From Adenophora triphylla var. japonica (taxonomy: Eukaryota > Streptophyta > Magnoliopsida > Asterales > Campanulaceae), in the NCBI GenBank assembly GCA_022495995.1, contig JAFEMH010000530.1:496001-560000 (forward strand): a stretch of 64,000 nt of DNA, read 5' to 3'. Shown here in pieces: positions 1 to 8,984 of this stretch. Every line of letters begins with the position of its first letter. Within the stretch, counting starts at the first letter, position 1. Below the pieces are notes generated by a model that was given only the letters and a program-made list of their open reading frames with translations, searched no databases and was not told the origin of the DNA. Position numbers and translations under genes: made by a program.

Positions 1-1431
1 GCCATAGGGACATATGATGTAACTTTACCTAGTGGCTTAGTACTTGTTTTGAACAATTGTTACTATGTTCCGGATTTCAGTAGGAATATTATTTCTGTTT
101 CTTGTTTGGATAATGAGGGATATAATTTTCTTATTTCGAATAAGAATTTTTATACTCCCTCCGTCCCGGGCCAAAAGGTAAAGTTTGTGCCTCGCACGCA
201 AAATAAGAAATGTGATGTAGGAAAGAGAAAAAGTTTAAATGTTGTGAGTATGAAAAATTAAATAGGAAAGAGAATGAGTGGGAGGTGATGTAAGAAAGAG
301 AATGTTGTGAGTGTAAAAGTAAAGTAGGAGAGAGATGAGTGGAGAGAATAGTGATTTAAGGTTTCCTTTTTGGGAAAGTGTCTTTTTAAATGAGACGCCC
401 AAAAAGGAAATTTGTGGCTTTTAGGCTGGGACGGAGGGAGTATTTATTTAATTGATATGCTTTATGGTATTGCAAATTCATTTAATAGCCTTTATGTTCT
501 TGATGTTGATGAGAAACAAGATAGTGTTGAAAATGTTTATCATGTGGATAAGAAGTCTAAACCGAATGACGTGAACAACTCGTTCATGTGGCATTGCCGG
601 CTTGGTCATATAAATGAGAAACGCATTTCTAAACTCCACAAAGATGGAATGTTAGACTCGCATGATTATGAATCATATGAGATATGCGAATCTTGTTTAT
701 TGGGTAAAATGACCAAACCACCCTACACTAAGAGTAGTGAAAGGGCTAGTGACTTATTGGGCCTAATACATACTGATGTATGCGGACCAATGAGCAGCAT
801 TGCTAGGGGAGGATTTCGGTATTTCATTACATTCACTGATGACTTTTCTAGATATGGCTATGTCTATCTAATGAAGTCAAAGAGTGAATTGTTTGAGATG
901 TTTAGAACATTTCAAAATGAAGTACAAAATCAACTAGGCAAAACAATTAAAGCACTTCGATCCGATCGTGGTGGTGAGTATTTGAGCCAAGAGTTTGACA
1001 ATCATCTCAAAAACTGTGGAATTGTTTCAGAGTTGACTCCACCCGAAACGCCACAATGGAATGGTGTTTCCGAGAGGAGGAATAGAACCTTATTAGATAT
1101 GGTTCATTCGATGATGAGTCAAGTAGACCTTCCTATATCCTTTTGGAGACATGCATTTGAGACTGCTGCATTCACACTGAACAGAGTCCCTACTAAATCG
1201 GCTCATAAGACCCCACATGAGATGTGGCATGGAAGAAAACCTAATTTGTCTTTCATGAAGATTTGTGGTTGCGAAGCTTATGTGAAGAGACTTGTCTATG
1301 ATAAGTTAGCACCTAAATCTGACAAGGTTATTTTTGTTGGTTACCCTAAGGAAACCAAAGGGTATTACTTTTACAACCGTGTTGAGAACAAAGTGTTTGT
1401 TGCTCAATATGGTACTTTTCTTGAGAAATAG
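1..1431 (+). pseudogene. Copia pol: protease tail, zinc domain and integrase core
   Basis: Reading from base 1, the stretch up to 154 is the segment that follows the protease in copia polyproteins (CYYVPDFSRNIISVS). After the MITE, the frame from 443 to 1431 carries the HHCC zinc-binding pre-integrase motif (WHCRLGH then CESC). The integrase core follows, with all three acidic residues visible: D in HTDVCGP, D in RSDRGGEY and E in NGVSERRNR. The frame ends at a TAG at 1429-1431, where family members continue; similarity resumes in another frame. The open stretch begins inside the MITE at 412, but that start has no biological meaning. The product would act in the virus-like particle and nucleus to insert cDNA. 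Confidence 0.88.
155..440. mobile_element. Stowaway-like MITE (Tc1/mariner type)
   Basis: The left end reads CTCCCTCCGTCCC from 155 and the right end is its inverse (GGGACGGAGGGAG, to 440). TA flanks both ends (153-154 and 441-442), as expected for a TA target duplication. The 286-bp length and terminal sequence match plant Stowaway elements. The interior codes for nothing. Removing the MITE and one TA leaves the surrounding copia frame open on both sides, so the insertion came after the copia was in place and did not itself delete coding sequence. Confidence 0.93.
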
Positions 1432-1676
1432 TTTCTCAATAAAGCATCTAGTGGGAATAAATTGATCTTGAAGAAGTTCAAGAATTCGAAAATAACATGG
1501 AACCGATAGTAGAGACTGAACCAACTCTACAAGAAGTTGTGGAACCGGTTCAAGATCCACAAGTCCATTATAGATAGGATAGGTTACGATCCGCACCCAA
1601 GAGATATGGATTTCTCGTGTCGGAAAGTAATGAAGTGGAAGTCATTAAGAATGACGAACCTACTTCCTAAGAGGCG

Positions 1677-2903
1677 ATGTCTGATCCCGATTCGGATAAA
1701 TGGTTAGAAGCCATGAAATCCGAATTGCAATCCATGTTGGATAATCATGTTTGGAACTTGATTGAGCTACCCGAAGGTGTAAAAACCATAGGGTGCAAGT
1801 GGGTCTTCAAGAAGAAGACTGACATGGATGGGAATGTGCATACTTATAAGGCAAGGCTTGTAGCAAAGGGATATAGGCAAACTCATGGTGTAGACTATGA
1901 CGAAACCTTCTCGCATGTTGCCATGCTTAAGTCTGTTAGAATTTTGATTGCCATAGCCACATATTATGACTATGAGATATGGAAAATGGATGTCAAAACC
2001 ACTTTCCTTAATGGAAAACTGCTAGAGGATGTGTATATGACACAACCCGAAGGTTTTGCAGATCCACAAAATTCTAGTAAGGTGTGCAAGTTGCAAAGAT
2101 CCATTTATGGATTGAAGCAAGCTTCTAGGAGTTGGAATCTTCGGTTCAATGAGAAAATCAAAGAGTTTGGTTTTATCAAGAACGAAGATGAACCTTGTGT
2201 ATACATGAAATTCAGTGGGAGCGTTGTGCTATTTCTCTTGTTGTATGTCGATGATATCTTACTCATTGGAAATGACATTCCTGCACTTGAGACTGTCAAG
2301 TCTTGGTTAGGGAAGTGTTTCTCAATGAAAGATATGGGCGAAGCCGCTTACATCCTTGGTATCAAGATCTATAGAGATAGATCAAAGAGGATCATTGGTT
2401 TGAGTCAAAGTACCTACATTGACAAGGTTCTTAGAAGATTCAGGATGGAAAATTCTAAGAGAGGAAACTTGCCAATGGGTCATAGTGTTTCTCTTAGTAA
2501 GACTCAGTGTCCTAAGACAACTGATGAACAAAAGAGGATGAATGAAATTCCATACGCTTCAGCTATTGGGTCTATCATATACGCTATGATTTGTACTAGA
2601 CCCGACGTCTCGTATGCTTTGAGCATGACAAGTCGTTACCAATCTGATCCGGGTGAGAACCATTGGATGGCAGTCAAGACGATCCTAAAGTACTTTCGAA
2701 GAACTAAGGATGCGTTCTTGGTATTTGGAGGGATGGAAGAAGATCTTGTTGTAAGAATTACACAGATGCTAGCTTCCAAACCAACAAAGATGATTTCCGA
2801 TCGCAGTCGGGATTTATGTTTATGCTTAACGGAGGTGCGATATGTTGGAAGAGTTCCAAGTAGAGTAATACTGCCGATTCTACTACTGAGGCCAAATATA
2901 TAG
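1677..2903 (+). pseudogene. Copia reverse transcriptase domain
   Basis: This is an RVT_2-type reverse transcriptase. Landmarks are the GCKWVFK and YKARLVAKGYRQ region (residues ~39-68), a MDVKTTFLNG motif at 104-113 (normally MDVKTAFLNG), IYGLKQASR near 143-151, and the catalytic YVDD at residues 190-193 (about 2244-2255). The first ATG at 1677 is simply the first in this frame; homology to the linker begins upstream across a shift. FSHVAMLKS replaces the usual FSPVAMLKS, a sign of decay. The RT part keeps its catalytic residues. The C-terminal tail after ~2755 is out of frame and runs to a stop at 2901-2903. Confidence 0.9.
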
Positions 2904-3232
2904 CGGCATCCGATCCAGCTAAGGAGGCAGTTTGGATCAAGAAGTTCATTAGTGACTTGGAAGTTGTTCCAAGTATCACTAATCCGGTGGAACTTTATTG
3001 TGACAACAATGGTGCCATTGCGCAAGCAAAGGAACCAAGGTCACACCAGAGATCCAAACATATACTTAGACATTTTCATCTCATCCGAGAGTTCATTGAA
3101 TGGGGAGACGTTAAGATATGCAAAGTATCAACCGGTGATAACATTAGGGATCCGCTTACAAAGCCCCTCGCACAAGATAAGCATGATGGTCATGTGAGGT
3201 CCATGGGTATTAGATACATAGATGGAGCCTAG
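2753..3232 (+). pseudogene. Copia RNase H domain
   Basis: After a shift near 2755 the RNase H reading continues: YTDASF, then TEAKYIA, then LYCDNNGAIAQA and SKHILRHFHLIRE, ending DPLTKPL and a stop at 3230-3232. A TAG near 2875 interrupts it, at a position where a CAG glutamine codon would fit. The acidic residues expected in DAS, EAKY and CDNN are visible. It would remove genomic RNA during cDNA synthesis. Confidence 0.85.
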
Positions 3233-3235
3233 TCC

Positions 3236-3246
3236 AAGTGGGAGAT
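3236..3246 (+). other. Copia polypurine tract
   Basis: AAGTGGGAGAT lies immediately 5' of the LTR start TGTTGG at 3247 and just after the pol stop. This is the usual plus-strand primer position, and the sequence resembles the AAGTGGGAGATT seen in many plant copia elements. Confidence 0.8.
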
Positions 3247-3735
3247 TGTTGGTGTAGTGCCCTAGGCGTTTAGTTATATTTGACTTATTATCTAAACCAC
3301 TTTGTAATCTTCCTTTATCATTTATTATAGAGAAAGTATTATTTGGTTCATTATATGTTTTGCATGTTTATTATATTGAACTGCGTCCCTAGTTGTTGTG
3401 AACAACTAGTATAAGTTGGTAATGGATAATCATGGAGAGGATTATATGCATGTGATGCACATTACACTTATGGATACTTGCTGGAGAACAAGTATTGGAC
3501 ATGACCTACCAATGAGATTTATGACATGGTTAATAGTCATACGTGTCATGAATAAATCTCATGATAGTCGTGTTATTGAATCCTTAGTACCTGAGATTAT
3601 CATCGTCTTCCACATGATGAAGATCGTGTTTGATATAGTCTAACCCTGTCTTTAATCGGATAGGGTTTTGATGTTAAAATTAAATCTTCCGCTGCATTTG
3701 TAACCCCAAAACCCAATTGATGGAGGTCTTGGTTG
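3247..3735 (+). repeat. Copia 3' LTR (3' limit uncertain)
   Basis: It starts TGTTGGTGTAGTGCC directly after the polypurine tract. It is AT-rich with short self-complementary stretches (for example around 3392-3410, TAGTTGTTGTGAACAACTA). No second copy is in the window, so the end cannot be fixed by comparison; TTGACA at about 3735 is a plausible CA end. From about 3765 the sequence belongs to the opposite-strand element T1. Confidence 0.7.
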
Positions 3736-3867
3736 ACATTTAAACTTTTGACCTTTTTGTGTGTTTTTAGACCGGACCAATTAAGGTTGCCTACTTTCCC
3801 CCAGACTAGAGGGCTCAGGTCTGCGTAGTTTGACACTACAAGGAGTGCCAAGAGATGTACAACTGAT

Positions 3868-5095
3868 CTTCCTTACGTGAAGTATCTGCGAAGTTTGCTT
3901 CCGTTGACTGGATTCATGAAGGGATTGGTGTCTAGGTCTGTAAGCTTCATGGCACCTCTGGAGAAGATCTTTTTGACCACGAAAGGGCCGATCCATGTTG
4001 GTTCCCATTTTCCCAGTGGGTTGGTTTGAGTGGGAGGCTTTTCTTTGAGTACCAGATCGCCTTCCCTGATGTCTCGAGACTTGACTTTCTTGTCGAAAGC
4101 TCTAGCCATTCTGCTTTGGTAGGCTCAGATGTGTTCCATGGCCTTCAGTCATCTCTCGTCTAGCAGAGCCAATTCATCGTGTCAGCTTCGGAGCTATTCG
4201 ACTTCGTTGATCTCGTTTTCCAGCAGCACTCGGAGTGAGGGAATTTCTAATTCAACAGGCAGTACTGCTTCCATCCCGTATGTCAGGGCAAACGGAGTTT
4301 CTCCCGTGGCTGTTCTAACTGATGTCCGGTAGCCCCAAAGTGCAAGGTGCATCTTTTCGGGCCAATCACGTCCTCAGGTGGTCATTTTTTGGATGATCCG
4401 TTCGAAGGTCTTTTTTGCTGCTGCTACGGCGCCATTTGTTTGTGGCCTGTAGGGAGAAGACTTGTAGCGTGCGATCTTGAATTTGGCCAGCAGTCTGTCG
4501 CATTCTCCTTCGAAGTGGGAGCCATTGTCTGATATGACCTCGTTTGGGATGCTGTATCGGCAGATGATATTTTCTTTGAGGAAATGTGCGACTTTCTTGG
4601 AAGTGAGCACCTTGTAGGACTTGGCTTCAACCCATTTTATGAAGTAGTCAATGGCTACCAAGACGAATTCGTGGCCGTTACTGCCTGGCAGAGCGATTTT
4701 CTCGATGATGTAAATCCCCCATATGGCGAAGGGCCAGGGCATAGTCATGCAGTAGAGATCATGAGGAGGTAGATGATTGAGGTTGGAGAACCATTGAAAC
4801 TTGTCGCAGCTTCGGACAAGTGGATGCAGTCTGCCTCCATGGAGATCCAGTAGTAGCCCATTCGAAGAATGATCTCCATTAGGGCTCTGGCATTCATGTG
4901 GGGACCGCAAGCCCCATTGTGGACTTCGTTTATGAGCTCGCTTGCTTTTTCCTTGCTGATGCAGCGTAGGAGCGGTCCCTGGTAGCGCTTTTTGTATAGC
5001 ATGTCTCCAAGGATGACAAAGTGAGAGGCGAGGCATTTCAGGGCCATGATGCTCTTAGCTTTGACTCCTTCTTTGCGTTGACCTTCCTTGTTCAT
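3868..5095 (-). pseudogene. T1 integrase, catalytically damaged
   Basis: Minus strand: KRYQGPLLRCISKEKA and NARALMEIILRMGYYW (zinc-domain region), then the core and a C-terminal part with DKKVKSRDIREGDLVLKEK and WIGPFVVKKIF ending at 3868. Frames shift near 4780 and near 4380. In the core the first catalytic Asp is Tyr (WGIYIIEKIA where B has GIDVIGKI), the second Asp is kept (ISDNGSHF), and the third, Glu, is Ala (NGAVAAAKK where VEAANK is usual). With two of three metal ligands gone it cannot catalyse strand transfer. Confidence 0.88.
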
Positions 5096-5104
5096 GAAGG
5101 CGGT

Positions 5105-5340
5105 TTCCCCTGTTTTTTTTAAGGTATTAGAAGATCTAGTGGACGCACTGTGTTGGTGAAGAGGCTTCCGATTTGCATCTCTTTGGCTCTTCAGCAGTTC
5201 CCAAATTCACTTTGGTTAAAACCTCCTCGGCAGCTTGGGCCCGGTTTTTCTCTCATTTGAAAATGTGCTTAAAGGTTTGTTTAATGCATTGTTCAATTAA
5301 TGTGTCTGTTTTTTTTTGTTAGATGAATTGTTATTAACTG
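5105..5340 (-). pseudogene. T1 stub of the segment preceding RT
   Basis: The reverse complement contains the AT-rich segment that in B and E reads EYPLIAxLTxDKL, and the AEEVLTxVNxGTxEEPKE block (around 5220-5150). Directly after it the sequence jumps to the integrase N-terminal region at about 5095. This marks the breakpoint of the RT-RNase H deletion. Confidence 0.65.
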
Positions 5341-5404
5341 TTTTAGTTAACTCATCATTTGTTAAAGATGCAATGAAAGGATATTTTAGAAAGGTCGGAC
5401 CTTT

Positions 5405-6415
5405 TTATTGAAAGCGTAGAGAAGATACATGGACTCTAATCTTCTGGCGTAAAGCCATTGGACAACTCGAAAGACTCAAATTTAAAGATAACATGACTCG
5501 AAGGTAGACTCTTGGTGATGAGGGATTGGACCAGGCTTCATTGCTCTTTCCGGGTTGTAGGTCTAAAGAGGGTGGCGATGGCTTTGGTGGCCATTCTTCA
5601 TTTGATGCGGTTCCCAGAGGATGGCTTGCCTGCGGTTCGACTTCAAACCAGATCGCAGAGGTTTTAGGTTGCTCCTTTGATGATGTCCCTCCATTGGTGT
5701 TGTTGCCAGCTCTTGGGGGACCTTGATGGTAGAAGTCATTGAGAGCTTCCTCCAGGAGGGCAAAGCATTCGCTGAGTCGGAGCTGATTCTTGCTGATGTT
5801 GATTATCTTCATAGAATCTGCTTCCTTATCTGGGATCCTTGCTTGGATGACATTTATGATGTCTGAATCGAGGGGGCATGCTATCTCTCCTTCTCTGATT
5901 AGGCTTTGAAGGAGTTTACGCCATTGTTCCTCCAGGTCAGATACCTGGATGTTGAATAGGACTATGCTGTGATGGCTGTCCTCGTGAGATCCACGCGTGT
6001 CTGCAAGAGGGTTGTCATGCACCAGCGGGTCGGTGATGAGCCAGCTTTCCTTAGGAGGGTTCTCGGCGAAGTATGAGTCTACTTCTCGGTCAAGCTCCAT
6101 CTGGGCGTCCATCTCTTGATCTTCTTTCAAGCATTCTTCGTAGTTGCATATTTTGGAGTTGTCGTCTTGGCCCATGAGTTTTTTGATCTCTAGCTCGTCA
6201 CGGCTTAGAGCGTGAATGTAGGGATCAATTTCGTAGCGGGATAGGACTGGAGACTCGCCTGCAGAGGAGTATTCGATCATATCGGGACCTTCTTCTGGGT
6301 CATAGCTTGCTGGCCAAGCGCTTGCCATCGTGCTGCTTTTGCGGATCACCTCGAGGTTTCCATTGGCATTGATGAATTTCACGCATTGGTGAAGAGTAGA
6401 TGATAATGCTTTCAT
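5405..6415 (-). pseudogene. T1 protease end and pol linker
   Basis: It opens with [19 protein letters not shown], the final strand region of the protease, then a long acidic linker (ALSRDELEIKKLMG and others). A conserved island, SDIINVIQARIPDKEADSMKI, follows, and equivalents occur in B (DFVNVVRARP, ~36476) and E (DFVNIIYSVYPDD, ~57020). The last 120 residues are low-complexity and rich in P, S and E. No enzymatic fold is recognised in the linker. The terminal part after about 5560 is probably read out of frame. Confidence 0.7.
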
Positions 6416-6430
6416 CTGATGCAGCCAAGG

Positions 6431-6864
6431 TCATCCCAGCAGGACGGAGAAGGTTGGTATGATTTCCACAACTTGGAATTCCACCGACTCCAATTGTGCG
6501 TTGAATTGGATCCTCAGATTGATTACTCCTACGACCGGGCCTGGAGTGGAGTCGTAAGCTCGAATTATCCGGGGCGAAGGTCTCATCAGGGAGCGGTTGA
6601 AACGGAGTCGTTTCAATGTGCTCAAGGAAATTATGTTGACTGCGAAGCCGTTATCGATCAAGCTGTTCGGGAGGTAGAACATCTCTATCATTATAAGGAT
6701 GAGGAGGGCCTCGTTGTGTCTGTTTTCACATATCGACAAGTCTGCGTCTGTGAAGGCTAGACTGCTTCCGGCACTGCCGTTTGATTCAGTCTCCTCCGGG
6801 GAGCGTTCGATCCATCCATTGGTGTGTCTTGATCGTGGTAGAGATCTTAGGGAGACTTTAGCGA
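6431..6864 (-). pseudogene. T1 aspartic protease, N-terminal part
   Basis: The minus-strand reading has NRHNEAL, then LIDNGFAVNIISLSTLK, the retropepsin active-site region in the DNG form common in Tat elements, then AYDSTPGPVVG and EIIPTFSVLLG. The upstream part to 6864 is an acidic, polar linker. A one-base shift at about 6420 separates it from the rest of the domain. It would cleave the Gag-Pol polyprotein in the particle. F in place of S after DNG, together with the shift, suggests it is dead. Confidence 0.75.
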
Positions 6865-7832
6865 TGCGCGGATTTCTTTACCCTTTTTTTGAACATCTTT
6901 TGAGTCGCCACCTACATTATTCATTTGGAAACATAGAAAAACCATTTTTTGAAAGAGATTTTGGGTTCGGGACTTAGGTTATGGAATGGGAAGGTCAAGG
7001 AGCACCCATTCCACCCAATCCGGAGATCGGTCTTGCTAAAGAAAAGAGAGGTTTTCAAAAGAAGAAGATTTCAAATAAAAATAAAATAAAGATCCATTTA
7101 ACGGGGTTAAACGGAATGTAGGATCGATTGCTTTGAGACCATCCCCATGATTTAGGGAGGCTCTAGGCCGATCCTAGATTCTATGTATTTATACCACTCT
7201 AACAATCAATTAGAAAGGAAATAGGGGGGTACCTTGCGTGAGGTGATTCGGGCAGAGTTTCGACTCAAGTTTAGAGTCGAATCTTGACAAGGACAGAGCT
7301 TCGCCTCAGTCCTTGACTCGAATCTTGATGTTTGTTTATCAACAAGGTTGACAAACAAACTTTTAGGTGATTTTAGGGGTGATTTACAGGAATCTTTCAA
7401 GGAGAGAAACCAGTAAATGTAGGGGGATCGTGTATCCCTGAAATACTGGAAGTCACCAAGTATTTATAGGTGATGGAGAGGTGTTGAAGATGAGATCAAA
7501 CACCTTGAGAAGGTTCCAGACTCAAAAATTCATTGGTTGGCCGGATGGTTGAAGTTTTATCCCGAAAAGAGGTTGAAATCGACGAGGAAACTGTTATCTG
7601 CATTCTGCAGAACTCCTTTATCTCGTGCGAGACACACCATTCTGCGCGAGATAATGCAGCCTGTGGACAATTCTGCCCTTCCCTCGCTCGTATGCAGTTT
7701 AGTCCCAAACTAACGGTGGTTAGTCAAAACTTAACGAAACATGACAAAATGGTGGATTTCTACTTCTTGACTCAAAGCGAGACTTAGAGCAGTATAAATG
7801 TGCTCCGATGGATTTAGAATGGGGTCTCTACA
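6865..7832 (-). repeat. T2 3' LTR
   Basis: On the minus strand it begins TGTAGAGACCCCATTC at 7832, right after CTTGTCGGCGAAGGGCTC, the counterpart of the GTTGCCGAGGGGCTTC that precedes the LTRs of A and B. It ends near 6865, where T1 protease sequence starts. A TGGCGACTC stretch near 6915 matches the similar stretch inside the A and B LTR ends. A TATA box (tataaata) lies at 7461-7468. Only one copy exists in the window, so the 3' end is inferred from the change of homology. Confidence 0.7.
7461..7651 (-). promoter_or_regulatory. T2 LTR promoter: TATA box and CG-NN-CG palindromes
   Basis: The TATA box is the reverse complement of tatttata at 7461-7468. Upstream on the minus strand are TCTCGTGCGAGA (7621-7632, perfect) and TCTGCGCGAGA (7641-7651, one arm damaged), about 20 bp centre to centre. 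The same pair type sits upstream of the T2 PMD gene at 8778-8811. In T2 the pair is about 155 bp from the TATA box, farther than in the other families. Confidence 0.6.
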
Positions 7833-8169
7833 GAGCCCTTCGCCGACAAGTCTTATGGAAGAAGTCATGTCGACGATGGAAAAGACATCATTCTGAATAT
7901 CGGGATGGTCGGGCCGAACGGCTTTCTACGTATCTCTATCGAAGAATCAGACCATAACGTAGTTCGACTCCAAAACACGAAAAGGCTGCTTTAGGTATTT
8001 TGAAAATCATTTCGAAAATCGAAGAGATTTTGTTTTGAAAAGGTAAATTCATACTGAGGAATCAAATCAAGACCCAATTCTGAATATACCTCTGTACGAA
8101 GATTCGTCTGCAGGCTCAGAACTGCGGGAAATATGTTAGAAAACAAAGGCTTACCTGTCCGATCCTTTG

Positions 8170-8535
8170 AGTCCTGTCGGTTTTGTGACAATTCGCCTGT
8201 CTGGGCTCCGAATCGGGCTTTTTGTTGTTGAGGATGACGATTCACATGTTTGGGCGTTGAATCAGGCTTTTGTGATGACGATCCACCTGTCGAGGCATTG
8301 GATCGGGCTTTTGTGTTGACGATCCACCTGTCTGGGCGTTGGATTGGGCTTTTCTGTTGACGATCCACCTGTCTGGGCATTGGACTGGGCTTTTGTGTTG
8401 ATGATCCACCTGTCTGGGCATTTGATCGGGCTTTTCTGTTGACGATCCACCTGTCTGGGCATTGGACCAGACTTTTCTGTTGACGATCCACACTGTGCAG
8501 GCGTTGGGACCGGGCTTTTCTTTTGATGATCCGGT
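8170..8535. repeat. 41-bp minisatellite of T2
   Basis: Units start at 8260, 8301, 8342, 8383, 8424 and 8465, exactly 41 bp apart, with a longer variant (about 50 bp) at 8210 and partial copies on each side. The unit core is GATCCACCTGTCTGGGC. Because 41 is not a multiple of three, all three minus-strand frames stay open through the array and give protein-like readings (QTGGSSTEKP and so on); these are by-products of the repeat. It lies between the PMD promoter and the 3' LTR, as do the arrays in A and B. Confidence 0.93.
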
Positions 8536-8777
8536 ATGCAGGCTCACGAATCATGTGGAATGAGTTGATCTCTGGATCAATTGTCTTTCGGGCGACTGGT
8601 GCCGTACCGGGCGATCGTGCAGGTGTCACGTTCGGCTCGTTCCGTGACTTGCGGTGCCGATTTTTCCACGTTTCCTTGTTAGTGTATCACTTCGAAGGGT
8701 AAATGTGTCAAAATTTTGAATTTTGACGTTGTGTAGACGCTTATTGTCGAGGACAAAATCGTACAATTCCAGAAGGT

Positions 8778-8811
8778 ATATCTCGCGCGAGATATCTTGT
8801 CTCGTGCGATA
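8778..8811 (+). promoter_or_regulatory. Palindrome pair upstream of T2 PMD gene
   Basis: ATATCTCGCGCGAGATAT (8778-8795) is a perfect 18-bp palindrome; TCTCGTGCGATA (8800-8811) is a second copy with one changed base. Centres are 19 bp apart, close to the ~20 bp of the pair in the T2 LTR. They lie about 175-205 bp before the PMD start codon at 8985. Confidence 0.7.
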
Positions 8812-8984
8812 CTTCTACTGTTGGGGCAATATAATAGAAGCTATTGTTTCATTTTAAAACACCTCTTAACATATTTCCCTCCCTAACTTGAGCCAAGGCG
8901 AATTTTCTCTGCGATTTTTTTCGTGTGTTTGCTTGTTTATTTCTTGTCCCAATCAACCCTCAATCCTTCCTCCTTCCAAAATCA

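Larger units (their letters stand above)
1..3735 (+). mobile_element. Ty1/copia LTR retrotransposon, 5'-truncated
   Basis: The domain order is protease tail, zinc pre-integrase domain, integrase, reverse transcriptase, RNase H, polypurine tract, 3' LTR. Integrase before RT is the copia order. The frame is already open at base 1, so gag, the protease core and the 5' LTR lie outside the window. The polyprotein is broken by an in-frame stop near 1429, a one-base shift between about 1430 and 1680, a shift near 2755 and a stop near 2875. A MITE sits in it at 155-440. It abuts the gypsy fragment T1, which runs the other way. The 3' limit is approximate. Confidence 0.9.
3765..6864 (-). mobile_element. 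T1: Tat/Ogre-type gypsy pol fragment, RT and RNase H deleted
   Basis: On the minus strand, from 6864 downward, it reads protease, a long linker, a stub of the region before RT, then integrase and a 3' tail. The order and sequences match elements B and E. RT and both RNase H domains are missing between about 5140 and 5100. The tail at 3765-3867 matches the block after pol in B (40750-40840): an ACTACG...GACCTGAGCCC stretch followed by an acGTAGGcAgCC-like stretch (reverse complement of 3770-3830). No LTR is seen at either end; the left end was lost next to the copia LTR and the right end meets the LTR of T2. Confidence 0.85.
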
